This document shows positions 40,358-50,157 of a stretch of DNA of 58,905 nucleotides, piece after piece. Below the pieces are notes generated by a model that was given only the letters and a program-made list of their open reading frames with translations, made no database searches and was not told where the DNA came from. Source of the DNA: an uncultured Prochlorococcus sp. (GTDB lineage: Bacteria > Cyanobacteriota > Cyanobacteriia > PCC-6307 > Cyanobiaceae); NCBI GenBank assembly GCA_902564235.1, contig CACFAG010000006.1:1-58905 (forward strand), read 5' to 3'. The stretch's first letter is position 1; each line of letters starts with the position of its first letter. The translations under genes and the position numbers were made by a program.

Positions 40358-41432
40358 ACCAGTCCTTTACGACTTCGTCGGACCAGCAGCCATTAATCGA
40401 ATGAAAACCATTATGACCTCCTTTTTCAGTTATAAAAATAGTGAATTTATCAATAGATTCTTTTCTTAAATTCAAAGTATCCTTATATGGAACCCAGGGA
40501 TCATCCTTGGCATGAATAAAAAGCATTGAAGGTAATTTTTTTATTGAGTTTTGGATTCGAAATATTGGAGAAGCTTTAATATAATAATCCTCTAAAGAAT
40601 TAAATCCCCAACTAGGAGCTGTAAATTTCTGATCAAATTCTCTTATACTTTTTAAATTTCTAATTTTTATTCTTAATTTCTCGTTATCAAGGAGTTTGCC
40701 TTCATCATTAAATCCCTCCCATAACTGATTTTTTAAACGGTGAAGTAACCATTTTTGGTAGATAGAATTTCTAGGTTTTTCAATACATAGACTGCATGAA
40801 GATAAATCTAAAGGAGTACTCACGCAGGCAAGGCCATCTAAAAGTTTTTCTCCTTTGTTTTCATCATAATCTAGGCAGGCATTTAAAAGAATTGTTCCGC
40901 CTAAAGATAATCCAACGCCGTAAATTGGAAGATTATTATTACTTTTCATAAGATCTTTGAACTCTAAATTAATCAATTTTTTAAAATAATTAATTGCTGA
41001 AATAACATCACTGGAGCATCTAGCACAATAATTTCCTTTAGCTAAATATCTCGCTGATCCAGATCCTCTTAGATTTAATTTAAGAACTCCAAAACCATTA
41101 TTTGCTAATTTCCTAGATATTCTTCTTAAACCAAACCGTTTAGTTGAGCCCCCTAAACCATGTGTAACGATTACAAAACCCCTAAGTGAGTTTAAGTTTT
41201 CAGGTAATTCTAAAAAACCTAAAAGATAATCACATTCAAATTTTTTAGAAAGAATTTTATTAATCGGAAAAAATATTTTTTTATTTTTTTTTGATTTACC
41301 AAAATCAATAACAAAAGTATCTCTCAAAGTTTGTAAGTCTCCACCTATCCAAGGTAAGACTTCTCGAAATGGCTTATTTTTTACGTAATCTGAAAAACTA
41401 AAAGATATACTATTATTTCTCCCCAACTCCAA
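40344..41432 (-). CDS. YheT-type alpha/beta hydrolase
   Basis: A 362-aa serine hydrolase. Oxyanion region VTHGLGGSTKRFG, nucleophile YGVGLSLGG, Asp in IHAKDDPWVP and His in EKGGHNGFHS form a complete triad. Family members act on lipids or short esters; substrate unknown. It uses a TTG start inside the last 20 bp of pntB, so it is probably translated from the pnt transcript. It converges on the ferredoxin-like gene. Confidence 0.9.
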   Translation of the reverse strand: MELGRNNSISFSFSDYVKNKPFREVLPWIGGDLQTLRDTFVIDFGKSKKNKKIFFPINKILSKKFECDYLLGFLELPENLNSLRGFVIVTHGLGGSTKRFGLRRISRKLANNGFGVLKLNLRGSGSARYLAKGNYCARCSSDVISAINYFKKLINLEFKDLMKSNNNLPIYGVGLSLGGTILLNACLDYDENKGEKLLDGLACVSTPLDLSSCSLCIEKPRNSIYQKWLLHRLKNQLWEGFNDEGKLLDNEKLRIKIRNLKSIREFDQKFTAPSWGFNSLEDYYIKASPIFRIQNSIKKLPSMLFIHAKDDPWVPYKDTLNLRKESIDKFTIFITEKGGHNGFHSINGCWSDEVVKDWFMSI

Positions 41433-42852
41433 GATCCTTTAATTCTCCAATCAAATCATTCAGTACCTTTTTTGCATCACCAAAGACCATTGAGGTATTT
41501 GGCAGATCAAATAAATCATTTTTTATTCCGGAGTAACCTGCACTCATACCTCGTTTAATTACAAATACCGTTCTTGCTTCCTGCACATCAAGAACTGGCA
41601 TGCCATACAAAGGAGAAGAGCTATCATTTTTAGCTTGAGGATTAACCACATCATTTGCTCCTAAAACTAAAACAACATCCGTTGCTGGAAAATCAGGATT
41701 TACAACGTCCATCTCTTTAAGTTGTTCGTAAGGAACATCTGCTTCTGCTAAAAGTACATTCATATGTCCAGGCATCCTCCCTGCAACAGGATGAATTGCG
41801 TAAACAACTTCAATACCATTTTGCTCTAGTTTTTTTGTCACTTCCCTTAAAGTGTGTTGAGCTTGAGCTACTGCCAGACCATAACCAGGAACAATAATTA
41901 CCTTGCTGGCTGCCTCTAAAGTCAATGCGCATTCTTCAACACTGCAAGAAGTTATATTTGTATATTCTCCTGAACCAGAAGAGGCTGTACTTTGTGCAGA
42001 TAACGATCCTCCAAAAAGAACTGAGACCAACGATCTATTCATACCCTTGCACATTACTTGAGTAAGTATTAGACCTGCCGCTCCCACCATTGCGCCTGCT
42101 ACTATCAAAAGCTGACTATCTACAACGAAACCTGCTGCTGCTGCTGCAATCCCTGAATAGCTATTTAATAAAGATATAACGACTGGCATATCCGCTCCAC
42201 CGATTGGCAAAGTAACTCCAATACCTAATAAAGAAGAAACTATAACTAAAAGCCAAATAGAACTTATATTTCCGTTTATTAAATCAAAAAAGGCTATAAT
42301 GGAAGCAACCGCAAAAACAATATTTACAAAATGTCTAACTTTGCTCTGAGTCCATCCTGGAGTTGACAACCAACCCTGTAACTTTGCCATCGCCACAATT
42401 GAACCTGTGAAAGTTATGGCACCAACAAATATAGAAACAGATATTGAAACTTCGTTAATAAGTGACTTAAAAAAATCAAAATTTTCTTGGCCACTGGATA
42501 TAGGGAAAATGGCTACTCCTAAGGCTACTAAAAGTGATGACATTCCTCCACAACCATTAAACAATGCCACTGTTTCAGGCATGGAGGTCATAGGTACTTT
42601 TTTTGCAAGAATTGCTCCGAATAAACTACCTATGATTGATCCAATTATTATCCAGATCCAAGACTGAATAGCAATTCCAGAAGTCCCTAAATAATAAGAA
42701 AGTAATCCTACTACTGATAGCGACATTGCAAATGCAGCTAATCTATTGGCATCCCTTGCTGACTTTACTTTTGACAACCCTTTTATTCCCAAAGCCAGCA
42801 AAAGTACTGCTAGAAGGTCAATAACGAATTTAATGATTACAGGTAGATTCAT
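41413..42852 (-). CDS. pntB: NAD(P) transhydrogenase subunit beta
   Basis: A 479-aa subunit of the proton-translocating transhydrogenase. The first about 270 residues form the membrane domain with repeated hydrophobic helices; the C-terminal domain binds NADP(H) (IIVPGYGLAVAQAQH, HPVAGRMPGHMNVLLAEA, LGANDVVNPQA, VIKRGMSAGYSGI). It lies 8 bp after pntA part 2. The complex exchanges hydride between NADH and NADP+ using the proton gradient. Confidence 0.97.
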   Translation of the reverse strand: MNLPVIIKFVIDLLAVLLLALGIKGLSKVKSARDANRLAAFAMSLSVVGLLSYYLGTSGIAIQSWIWIIIGSIIGSLFGAILAKKVPMTSMPETVALFNGCGGMSSLLVALGVAIFPISSGQENFDFFKSLINEVSISVSIFVGAITFTGSIVAMAKLQGWLSTPGWTQSKVRHFVNIVFAVASIIAFFDLINGNISSIWLLVIVSSLLGIGVTLPIGGADMPVVISLLNSYSGIAAAAAGFVVDSQLLIVAGAMVGAAGLILTQVMCKGMNRSLVSVLFGGSLSAQSTASSGSGEYTNITSCSVEECALTLEAASKVIIVPGYGLAVAQAQHTLREVTKKLEQNGIEVVYAIHPVAGRMPGHMNVLLAEADVPYEQLKEMDVVNPDFPATDVVLVLGANDVVNPQAKNDSSSPLYGMPVLDVQEARTVFVIKRGMSAGYSGIKNDLFDLPNTSMVFGDAKKVLNDLIGELKDLGVGEK

Positions 42853-42860
42853 GTTAAAAA

Positions 42861-43154
42861 TTACTTCTTATTTGATGGTTTACGACTAAACATCGCGAGC
42901 ATGCGATCAGTTACAAAGAAACCCCCTACAACGTTGAAAAGAGCAAATCCAAGAGAAACTGAACCAATAATTAAAAGTGGTACGTTACCTTCTGCTTTTA
43001 CAATTAAAGTTAAGGCTGCAAGCATTGTTATTCCTGAAATTGCATTTGCTCCACTCATTAGAGGTGTGTGAAGGGTAGGAGGAACTTTTCCAATTAACTC
43101 GAGGCCTAATAAACTACCAAGTAAAAGGACCCAAAGAAGACTTATAAAAGACAT
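42861..43154 (-). CDS. pntA2: NAD(P) transhydrogenase subunit alpha part 2
   Basis: A 97-aa membrane segment corresponding to the C-terminal helices of the alpha subunit. Visible features: LLGSLLGLELIGKVPPTLHT, PLMSGANAISGITML and a C-terminal basic tail. In this type of organism alpha is split into a soluble and a membrane part encoded separately. It sits between part 1 and pntB with 8-12 bp gaps. Confidence 0.95.
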   Translation of the reverse strand: MSFISLLWVLLLGSLLGLELIGKVPPTLHTPLMSGANAISGITMLAALTLIVKAEGNVPLLIIGSVSLGFALFNVVGGFFVTDRMLAMFSRKPSNKK

Positions 43155-43166
43155 AATTTTAAAACC

Positions 43167-44297
43167 TCAATTTTCAAAAACTTTATTTTGAAGAACAACT
43201 CCTTCATCGCTTAATAAACATCCAGAAATGAGTTCATCCTCTTTATCTAATTTAATTACACCATCTTTTATAAATGGTGTAATCAAAGATGTTAAGTTCT
43301 TAGCATAAAGTGAACTTGCATCATAAGGAACTGAAGAGGGTAATTCGCCCGCCCCTATAAGTTTTACCCCATCTTTGATAATAGTTTCATTTGATTTTGT
43401 TCCTGCGCAGTTCCCTCCCTGAGAAACTGCTAAATCAATAATTACTGAACCGGGTCTCATTTTTTGAATCATGGGAGCGTCTATTAAAACAGGGGCCTTT
43501 TTACCTAGAACTTGCGCAGTACATATAGCAACATCAGCTTCAGATAAATATTTAGTTAAAGTAGCCTTCTGTTTTGAAAGGAATTCGGGTGTTACAGCTT
43601 TTGCATAACCTCCAGCTTCTCCAGGTTTTTCGTCCACTTCAGGAAGTTCTATAAATCTTGCTCCGAGGGACTCTACTTGTTCTTTAACAGCAGGTCTAAT
43701 ATCAGATACAAATACTATTGCACCAAGTCTTTTTGCTGTCGCAACTGCCTGCAATCCTGCAACGCCACCACCAAGAACCACTACTTTGGCAGGTTGGACT
43801 GTGCCTGCTGCAGTCATAAGCATTGGGAAATATCTATCTAACTCACTTGCAGCTAAAAGAACTGCTTTATATCCAGCGATATTGGCCTGTGAAGAGAGAA
43901 CATCAGAAGATTGCGCTCTACTGATCCTCGGAAGCAATTCTAGTGATAAAGCTGAAATCTTATTACTATTTATAATCTTGAGAAGCTCCTTATTACCATA
44001 TGGGTTAAGAAGACCAAGAAGAACCGCACCTTTCTTTAATTTAGTTAAATTATGCTCTGATGGAGTTTGAACACAAAATATTAGATCAGCTTCACCCCAA
44101 ATTTTTTGATCTAAGTTACCTATTATTGTTCCACCCGATTCTTCATATGACAAGTCACTAAATCCTGATAATTTTCCAGCTGAACTTTCAATATAAACAT
44201 CACATCCAAGGCTTTTTAATTTCTTGACCGCTTCTGGAGTAGCTGAAACTCTTCTTTCACCAGAGCTTGTTTCGGAAGGAATAAGTATCTTTGTCAA
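43167..44297 (-). CDS. pntA: NAD(P) transhydrogenase subunit alpha part 1
   Basis: A 376-aa NAD(H)-binding soluble subunit related to alanine dehydrogenase. It begins MTKILIPSETSSGERRVSAT, has the RLGA-containing nucleotide fold (VVLGGGVAGLQAVATAKRLGA) and the mobile-loop region around GGYAKAVTPEF. It is first gene of the leftward pnt operon, which continues into the hydrolase gene. Confidence 0.97.
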   Translation of the reverse strand: MTKILIPSETSSGERRVSATPEAVKKLKSLGCDVYIESSAGKLSGFSDLSYEESGGTIIGNLDQKIWGEADLIFCVQTPSEHNLTKLKKGAVLLGLLNPYGNKELLKIINSNKISALSLELLPRISRAQSSDVLSSQANIAGYKAVLLAASELDRYFPMLMTAAGTVQPAKVVVLGGGVAGLQAVATAKRLGAIVFVSDIRPAVKEQVESLGARFIELPEVDEKPGEAGGYAKAVTPEFLSKQKATLTKYLSEADVAICTAQVLGKKAPVLIDAPMIQKMRPGSVIIDLAVSQGGNCAGTKSNETIIKDGVKLIGAGELPSSVPYDASSLYAKNLTSLITPFIKDGVIKLDKEDELISGCLLSDEGVVLQNKVFEN

Positions 44298-44424
44298 TTT
44301 ATTTATTTTTTTAACATACTAAATATAAATTGAAGAAAGTCAAAAGTCTTGGATTTTTGTTAAAAATATATTTTCTTTTCTATAAAAAATAGCTATCTAG
44401 GATATATAAGTACTAAATATTCCA

Positions 44425-45003
44425 ATGAGTATAAAAGCAATCGAATGTCCAGATGGAGTATGTCACAGTCATCATGGTGGTCATGCTGTTCCAAGGCAAG
44501 CTATGCAGAAAAATCTAGAAAAGCATGGTAAGGACTGGTGCGAAAAATTAGCAGAGAGAATTTATGAAATGTCGGTTGATACTTATTCACAGACAGTCAT
44601 GCCTAGTCTCCACTCAGCAGGGTGGCAAAGAAGACATTTAGATTGGGAATTTAAGCTCGCAGAAAATGATTCTGAACCTGATGAAGCTCTTGTTGAAGGA
44701 ATTATTAATGCCACTGAAAGCTTTCTTAGAAGTAGTGAGGTGCATCGATTATTTATTCAGGAATTAGTCCAGGGAACATTTGAGGAAGCAAATGACAAAA
44801 AAATAATTTCTAAAGCAATAAAATCTATCATTGAAGAGGAAATTGTCATTTCACTAAGAGAAAAGAGAGAATCTCTTTTAAAGAAAATATCCGCAAAATT
44901 AATTTCAGAAGAAAAAGTTAGTGAGGAACTTGCAATAAATTCAGCTAAAGAGGGTTTTGAGGAAGTTGAAAGATTACTCGCAAATCACAGCGAGGCAGTT
45001 TAA
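44425..45003 (+). CDS. Conserved-type hypothetical protein with His-rich N-terminus
   Basis: A 192-aa soluble protein. The N-terminus holds two cysteines and a His cluster (CPDGVCHSHHGGHAVPR), which could bind metal. The remainder is helical and acidic (WQRRHLDWEFKLAENDSE; later long Glu/Lys-rich helix). No enzyme motif recognised. It is transcribed divergently from pntA with a 127-bp gap. Function unknown. Confidence 0.72.
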   Translation: MSIKAIECPDGVCHSHHGGHAVPRQAMQKNLEKHGKDWCEKLAERIYEMSVDTYSQTVMPSLHSAGWQRRHLDWEFKLAENDSEPDEALVEGIINATESFLRSSEVHRLFIQELVQGTFEEANDKKIISKAIKSIIEEEIVISLREKRESLLKKISAKLISEEKVSEELAINSAKEGFEEVERLLANHSEAV

Positions 45004-45157
45004 TCCTATTTCTTTATATTTTTTTTATAATTTGCTCGAAAATTGGCTCAAATATAAATTAAAGATTAAATTATTGTTTGGAAGTACAAAGTTGTAACTT
45101 ATTAGACAATGTATTTGCCATTTTTTGTGTTTATCTATATACAACTTTTAGATAAAA

Positions 45158-45382
45158 ATGGACAATTTCATTAGAAAAAGGATCGACATTGCAACCTGTT
45201 GGGCTACCAACAGAATATCTGCAATGGATACTCTAGAAAGATATGAAGACAGTTACGCAATCGCAGAAGAATTTAAAGAGTGGATATTGCATATTGGAGA
45301 AAAGAACGAAAATTTAAAAGATTCTGTTTTAAACTTCCCAAAGGAATTAAAAAAATTGTTTGACCAAAAAGTAAATGATTAA
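45158..45382 (+). CDS. Small hypothetical protein
   Basis: A 74-aa helical protein (MDNFIRKRIDIATCWATNRI, later SYAIAEEFKEWILHIGEK). One cysteine, no signal, no membrane segment. It lies 80 bp upstream of the NTR-thioredoxin gene on the same strand. Function unknown. Confidence 0.7.
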   Translation: MDNFIRKRIDIATCWATNRISAMDTLERYEDSYAIAEEFKEWILHIGEKNENLKDSVLNFPKELKKLFDQKVND

Positions 45383-45462
45383 TTACTAAATCGATCGAGT
45401 GAAATCCGCCCTACATTATTTGGATTTTGTTTATTATCATAAGAAGTGAAATTTGCAAATAA

Positions 45463-46839
45463 ATGGAAAATAAAGAAAAAAATTCTAACGTAGAGAATGT
45501 TGTAATTATTGGTTCAGGTCCTGCAGGTTATACAGCTGCAATTTATGCATCAAGAGCGAATCTTCAACCATTGCTCGTTACAGGATTTAATTCTGGTGGG
45601 ATTCCTGGTGGGCAATTAATGACTACAACATTTGTTGAAAATTATCCAGGTTTTCCAGATGGTGTACTAGGTCCTGAATTAATGGATCTAATGAAAGCTC
45701 AAGCCGAAAGATGGGGCACGAATTTATACGAAAGTGATGTTGTCTCAATAAATACTGATTCACATCCCTTTGAATTAAAAACTTTAGAAGGAACAATAAA
45801 ATCTAACTCAATTATTATTGCAACTGGAGCAAGTGCTAATAGATTAGGCGTGATAAATGAAGATAAATTTTGGAGTAAAGGAATAAGTGCTTGTGCAATA
45901 TGTGATGGAGCGACCCCTCAATTTAGAGATGAAGAATTAGCTGTTATTGGAGGGGGTGACTCTGCGTGTGAAGAAGCAGCATATCTCACAAAGTATGGAA
46001 GCAAAGTGCATTTGATTGTTAGATCAGGGAAATTAAGGGCTAGCGCAGCGATGGTAGATAGAGTAAAAGCTAATCCAAAGATAGAAATTCACTGGAACAC
46101 GAAAGTTGATAAAGCAGATGGTTCTGAGTGGCTTGAGAGAATAGAAACTATTCACTCTCAAGAAGGTAAAGGGGAAATAAATATAAAAGGTCTTTTTTAC
46201 GCGATAGGACACACACCAAATACGAAGTTCTTAGGCAACAAAATTGATTTAGATAATAAAGGATACATTGCTTGCAAATCAGGTCGACCAGAGACATCTA
46301 TTGAAGGCATTTTCGCAGCAGGTGATGTTGTTGATTCTGAGTGGAGGCAAGGAGTTACTGCTGCAGGAACTGGGTGCATGGCAGCATTAGCTACCGAAAG
46401 GTGGCTAGCCGAGAAAAACTTAGCAAAAACAATTGTAAGAAAAACACCCGAACCAGAAAAAAAACTTAATTCTTCAGATTTTAATGAAGAAGAGGTTAAT
46501 GAAAATACCTTCGATTCAAATTCTGAATGGCAAAAAGGCAGTTATGCATTAAGGAAACTTTATCACGAAAGTAAAAAACCTATCTTAGTAATCTTTAGTT
46601 CTCCAAGCTGCGGCCCATGTCATGTTTTGAAACCTCAATTAAAAAGAGTAATTAAAGAACTTGATGGTGCGGTGCTTGGTGTTGAAATAGACATTGATAA
46701 AGATCAAGACATTGCAAAACAAGCTGGTATTAACGGTACTCCAACAGTTCAACTTTTTAAAGAAAAAGTATTAAAAAAACAATGGCAAGGTGTTAAACAA
46801 AGAAGCGAGTTTAAAGAAGCGATAAAAAATATTATCTAA
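45463..46839 (+). CDS. trxB: NADPH-thioredoxin reductase fused to thioredoxin (NTRC type)
   Basis: A 458-aa fusion. Residues 1-325 are an FAD/NADPH reductase: FAD fold VVIIGSGPAGYTAAIYASRA, redox disulfide CAICDG (about 145), NADPH fold LAVIGGGDSACEEAAYL and the FAD-binding FAAGDV. Residues about 350-458 are thioredoxin with active site SPSCGPCHVLKP. The fusion couples NADPH directly to disulfide reduction and is known from cyanobacteria and plastids. Full-length and intact. It converges with infA (9 bp between stops). Confidence 0.96.
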   Translation: MENKEKNSNVENVVIIGSGPAGYTAAIYASRANLQPLLVTGFNSGGIPGGQLMTTTFVENYPGFPDGVLGPELMDLMKAQAERWGTNLYESDVVSINTDSHPFELKTLEGTIKSNSIIIATGASANRLGVINEDKFWSKGISACAICDGATPQFRDEELAVIGGGDSACEEAAYLTKYGSKVHLIVRSGKLRASAAMVDRVKANPKIEIHWNTKVDKADGSEWLERIETIHSQEGKGEINIKGLFYAIGHTPNTKFLGNKIDLDNKGYIACKSGRPETSIEGIFAAGDVVDSEWRQGVTAAGTGCMAALATERWLAEKNLAKTIVRKTPEPEKKLNSSDFNEEEVNENTFDSNSEWQKGSYALRKLYHESKKPILVIFSSPSCGPCHVLKPQLKRVIKELDGAVLGVEIDIDKDQDIAKQAGINGTPTVQLFKEKVLKKQWQGVKQRSEFKEAIKNII

Positions 46840-46848
46840 AATAACTTT

Positions 46849-47112
46849 TTACTTATTATTCCTCTTAGGATTATTTTTATTAGTTGTGGGTTTAGCCCCT
46901 GCATTTCTTTCTCTATAAGTTATTCTTCCTCTAGAAAGATCATAAGGACTTATCTCTACTAACACTTTGTCTCCAGCTAATAATTTTATTCTAAATTTAG
47001 TCAATTTACCTGCAGCTCTACATAAACATTGATGTCCTTCAGGTTGTTCTAAGGTAACCAAATAAAATCCATTCCCCTGCTCTTTTTCTATTACGCCTGA
47101 AGTTTCAATCAT
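46849..47112 (-). CDS. infA: Translation initiation factor IF-1
   Basis: An 87-aa S1/OB-fold protein that occupies the ribosomal A site during initiation. IF-1 features: GVIEKEQGNGFYLVTLE, the RAAGKLTKFRIKLLAGDKVLVE barrel (shorter here: AGDKVLVEISPYDLSRGRI) and the RITYR end. A Lys/Asn-rich tail beyond about residue 75 is longer than E. coli IF-1 (72 aa). Usually an essential gene. Confidence 0.95.
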   Translation of the reverse strand: MIETSGVIEKEQGNGFYLVTLEQPEGHQCLCRAAGKLTKFRIKLLAGDKVLVEISPYDLSRGRITYRERNAGAKPTTNKNNPKRNNK

Positions 47113-47204
47113 TAATTAATCTTTTACTAGGTTCATATTATCAGAAAAAGATTGGACAAAATTGATTTAAGAAAAATTAAAAACGTAAAAAAATAAAATT
47201 CAAT

Positions 47205-47417
47205 TCAAATTGAAAATTTAATTTCATTAATTATTTGAAGTTGACCGTAGTAAAAATTTGCTTTTGCAATTTTTTCAGAATCTTCTAATTGATCAAAAAA
47301 GACAAACCCAAGGCTTTCCCATAATGAAGATCCGCAAACATTATTCAATTCATTTTTTGCTTCTTTTGCAAAATTATCTAGTTTTCGTTCAAGATTTTTA
47401 GATTTAGAAACAGACAT
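47205..47417 (-). CDS. Small hypothetical protein
   Basis: A 70-aa soluble protein. I start at MSVSKSKNLERKLDNFAKEA; an ATG eight codons earlier gives an unlikely hydrophobic leader. It has one cysteine and a helix-rich core (SLWESLGFVFFDQLEDSEKI). Function unknown; between infA and ycf39 on the same strand. Confidence 0.68.
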   Translation of the reverse strand: MSVSKSKNLERKLDNFAKEAKNELNNVCGSSLWESLGFVFFDQLEDSEKIAKANFYYGQLQIINEIKFSI

Positions 47418-47470
47418 AATAATAATATTTATATAGTACAAATATACTAATTAAGTCTAAAATTGCAATA

Positions 47471-48433
47471 TTAGAAAGGTAATCTCTTTTTTTCCTCAAT
47501 ATTTAGATCTGCTTCCATTTCCCTTAATCTTTTAAGTATTTGTTGGTAATACTCACTTATATAACTCTCTAGTGAGGTCATATCTTCTTTTTTAAGTTCC
47601 AATATTTCGTAAGTTTTGCTCATGTCAGCATCTAATGATTCACCACTACTAGTTACTTCTGCGAAAGCCAATCTTTCAGCAACATTTAAAGAGTCTTGGA
47701 AAAAAGAAACTACTTTTTGAGTGACACTAATCAGAAAAGGTGAAACTCTAAAAATTTTCGCCTTCTTTTCGCTAAATTTTTCACATAAGGATATGACTTC
47801 ATTTGAATCCCATGCTTTGGGACCAACCAATGGCAATGATTTTCTATGAGTTTTTGGATTATTAACTGCTGCGACAATAAGTTTTGCCATGTCTTGGGTA
47901 TTCATGTATGCGATTTTAGTAGGAGTTCCACTCATCCATACTGCTTGACTATCTAAAATTGGGATAGCGAATTGACTTATAACTCCTTGCATAAAAGCTG
48001 CACATTTGAAAATTGTATATTCTAGATCAGATTTCTCAAGTAGTTTTTCAGTACAATATTTAATGTCCATTAATGGAACATTTCTAAATTTTTCTGTTAA
48101 AAGAATTGAAAGAAATATTACTCTTTTTACATTTAAAGATTCGCAAGCATTGAATAAGTTAACTTTTCCATCCCAATCTATTTCATAAATACTTTTAGGA
48201 TCATCTGGTTTACTGGTAGCAGCATCAATAACAACTTCAATATCTTGTAAAGCATATTCAATATCAGAAGGATTCAATAAGTTTCCTTTTGTCAATTCAC
48301 AACCCCACTCTTGAAGAAAGGAAGCTTTTCTTGGGTTTCTTACAAAGCATCTAACTTCATGCCCATCTTCTATAGCATGCTTAGCTATTTGCCTCCCAAG
48401 TGTCCCTGTTGCTCCTACTAAAAGAATCTTCAT
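47471..48433 (-). CDS. ycf39: Ycf39/HCF244-like NAD(P)-fold protein
   Basis: A 320-aa atypical short-chain dehydrogenase. Rossmann motif LLVGATGTLGRQIAKHAIED; the family-typical VRCFVRNPRKASFLQEWGCE, LTKGNLLNPSDI and VIDAATSKPDDP segments follow. In cyanobacteria Ycf39 associates with HLIPs and newly made D1 during photosystem II assembly, so it may link functionally with the hli genes here (established for the family, not shown for these copies). petM lies 59 bp upstream on the same strand. Confidence 0.9.
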   Translation of the reverse strand: MKILLVGATGTLGRQIAKHAIEDGHEVRCFVRNPRKASFLQEWGCELTKGNLLNPSDIEYALQDIEVVIDAATSKPDDPKSIYEIDWDGKVNLFNACESLNVKRVIFLSILLTEKFRNVPLMDIKYCTEKLLEKSDLEYTIFKCAAFMQGVISQFAIPILDSQAVWMSGTPTKIAYMNTQDMAKLIVAAVNNPKTHRKSLPLVGPKAWDSNEVISLCEKFSEKKAKIFRVSPFLISVTQKVVSFFQDSLNVAERLAFAEVTSSGESLDADMSKTYEILELKKEDMTSLESYISEYYQQILKRLREMEADLNIEEKKRLPF

Positions 48434-48492
48434 ATTTCAAGATTTTAATTGACTCGTAGACAATAACCCAATTTGTGATGTGTTCGTGAGAA

Positions 48493-48591
48493 TTAATCTC
48501 CCTGAAACTTTAATAATAATGCTCCACCAACCAATCCTATTGGTATCAGTATCCAAAAAACTGCTGCGATACTAAAAATTTCTTTTGCCAT
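48493..48591 (-). CDS. petM: Cytochrome b6f complex subunit VII
   Basis: A 32-aa single-helix subunit: [20 protein letters not shown] and a short [11 protein letters not shown] end, matching PetM. It stabilises the cytochrome b6f complex in the thylakoid membrane. Too short for the usual cut-offs. It lies just upstream of ycf39, the arrangement often seen in cyanobacteria. Confidence 0.93.
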
Positions 48592-48684
48592 AGTAAGACT
48601 TAATGATTACTATAATTTACATTTAATATACATTTATTTGTTAAAAAAGTAGATAATGCAAATATCTTGAAAATTTTTGAATAT

Positions 48685-49629
48685 ATGAGTAATAATTATG
48701 AAGAAGGAATTATTAATCTTCCTAATTTCTGGAATTGGAATGGTTTTAAAGTTTGTTGGAGTGTTTCTGGCGAAGATAATGAAATTCCAATTATCTTTCT
48801 TCACGGATTTGGCGCTAGTAGAAAACATTGGAGGAACAATATAGAATATTTCTCGAAAAGGAATTGTGCTTCATATTCTTTAGATTTAATAGGATTTGGA
48901 GATTCAGATCAACCTGGGATAAGACAAATTGGGAAATTAAATAATAAGATTTGGAGTAATCAAGTGAAAGACTTTATTTCACAGGTAATAAGACCAAAGA
49001 ACTCTGGGAAAGTGATTCTTATTGGTAATTCCCTTGGATCATTGGTGGCTCTAACATGTGCTGTTTCATTTGATGATCAGATTGCAACAGTTATTGCTTC
49101 GCCTCTGCCAGATCAAATCCAAGAAAATAAAAATTCAAAAACAAAAAAATCACCATTAAAGAAATTTCAAGATTTATTCATAACGATATTTTTTATATTT
49201 TTCCCTTTAGAGATTATTTTATTTTTAATAACAAAATTAGGGATTATAAAACTTGGATTAAATTCTGCATATTTCAAAAAAGACAATATTGATGGCGAAC
49301 TAATAGATTTGGTGACAAAACCAGTTTTAAGGAGAACTTCAGCTAGATCATTAAGAGCGATGTGTATTGGAATGTCTTCAAGAGATGAAAAATTTCAAGC
49401 TTCTTACCTTTTGAGAAAACTTAGCGCCTCAAAAAAAGTTCCTTTTTTATTAATTTGGGGAGAAAAAGATAATTTCATACCTTTGTTTGTTGGTAAAAAG
49501 ATTGCAAATTTCCATAGATGGGTAAAATTAAAAATAGTATCCAATTCAGGGCATTGTATACATGATGAAGATCCATCAGTATTCAATAGAATCTCTTATG
49601 AATGGATTAGAGATTTAAAAATCTTTTAA
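48685..49629 (+). CDS. Alpha/beta-fold hydrolase
   Basis: A 314-aa protein. I start at the ATG (MSNNYEEGIINLPNF); a TTG six codons before is possible. Triad: oxyanion region FLHGFGASRKHWR, nucleophile IGNSLGSLVAL, Asp in WGEKDNFIP and His in NSGHCIHDEDP. A lid-like insertion (about 150-215) contains a hydrophobic segment (FIFFPLEIILFLI). Substrate unknown; resembles cyanobacterial chlorophyll- or lipid-linked hydrolases. ilvN starts 3 bp after its stop. Confidence 0.87.
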   Translation: MSNNYEEGIINLPNFWNWNGFKVCWSVSGEDNEIPIIFLHGFGASRKHWRNNIEYFSKRNCASYSLDLIGFGDSDQPGIRQIGKLNNKIWSNQVKDFISQVIRPKNSGKVILIGNSLGSLVALTCAVSFDDQIATVIASPLPDQIQENKNSKTKKSPLKKFQDLFITIFFIFFPLEIILFLITKLGIIKLGLNSAYFKKDNIDGELIDLVTKPVLRRTSARSLRAMCIGMSSRDEKFQASYLLRKLSASKKVPFLLIWGEKDNFIPLFVGKKIANFHRWVKLKIVSNSGHCIHDEDPSVFNRISYEWIRDLKIF

Positions 49630-49632
49630 AAT

Positions 49633-50157
49633 ATGAAACATACATTGTCAGTTCTTGTAGAAGACGAATCTGGAGCCTTGAGTAGAATCTCAGGCCTCTT
49701 TGCTCGAAGGGGATTCAACATAGATAGCCTTGCAGTAGGGCCTGCAGAATCTAAAGGGATTTCAAGATTAACAATGGTAGTTGAAGGTGATGATGAAACT
49801 CTTCAACAAATGACTAAGCAACTTAATAAGTTATTTAATGTTCTGGGAGTTGTGGATTTTACTAATCTCGCAGCTGTTGAGAGGGAATTGATGTTACTAA
49901 AAGTTTCATCGAAAGAAGATACTAGGAGTAATATCCTTGATATAGTTCAGATTTTCCGTGCAAAAGTTGTTGATGTATCAGATATGGCTTTAACTCTCGA
50001 GGTAGTTGGAGATCCTGGAAAGTTAGTTGCTCTAGAGAAATTACTCGAGCCATACGGCATCCTTGAAATAGCGAGGACTGGAAAGGTAGCGCTTAAACGC
50101 TCTTCAGGAGTTAATACAGAAATGTTGAAAATAAACAAATATTCTTTAGAAATTTAA
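49633..50157 (+). CDS. ilvN: Acetolactate synthase small (regulatory) subunit
   Basis: A 174-aa regulatory subunit of the branched-chain amino acid pathway. The N-terminal ACT domain is clear: [34 protein letters not shown]. The C-terminal part ([24 protein letters not shown], then [19 protein letters not shown]) is typical. It binds valine for feedback inhibition in the family. Its stop overlaps the convergent cyclophilin-type gene by four bases. Confidence 0.95.
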   Translation: MKHTLSVLVEDESGALSRISGLFARRGFNIDSLAVGPAESKGISRLTMVVEGDDETLQQMTKQLNKLFNVLGVVDFTNLAAVERELMLLKVSSKEDTRSNILDIVQIFRAKVVDVSDMALTLEVVGDPGKLVALEKLLEPYGILEIARTGKVALKRSSGVNTEMLKINKYSLEI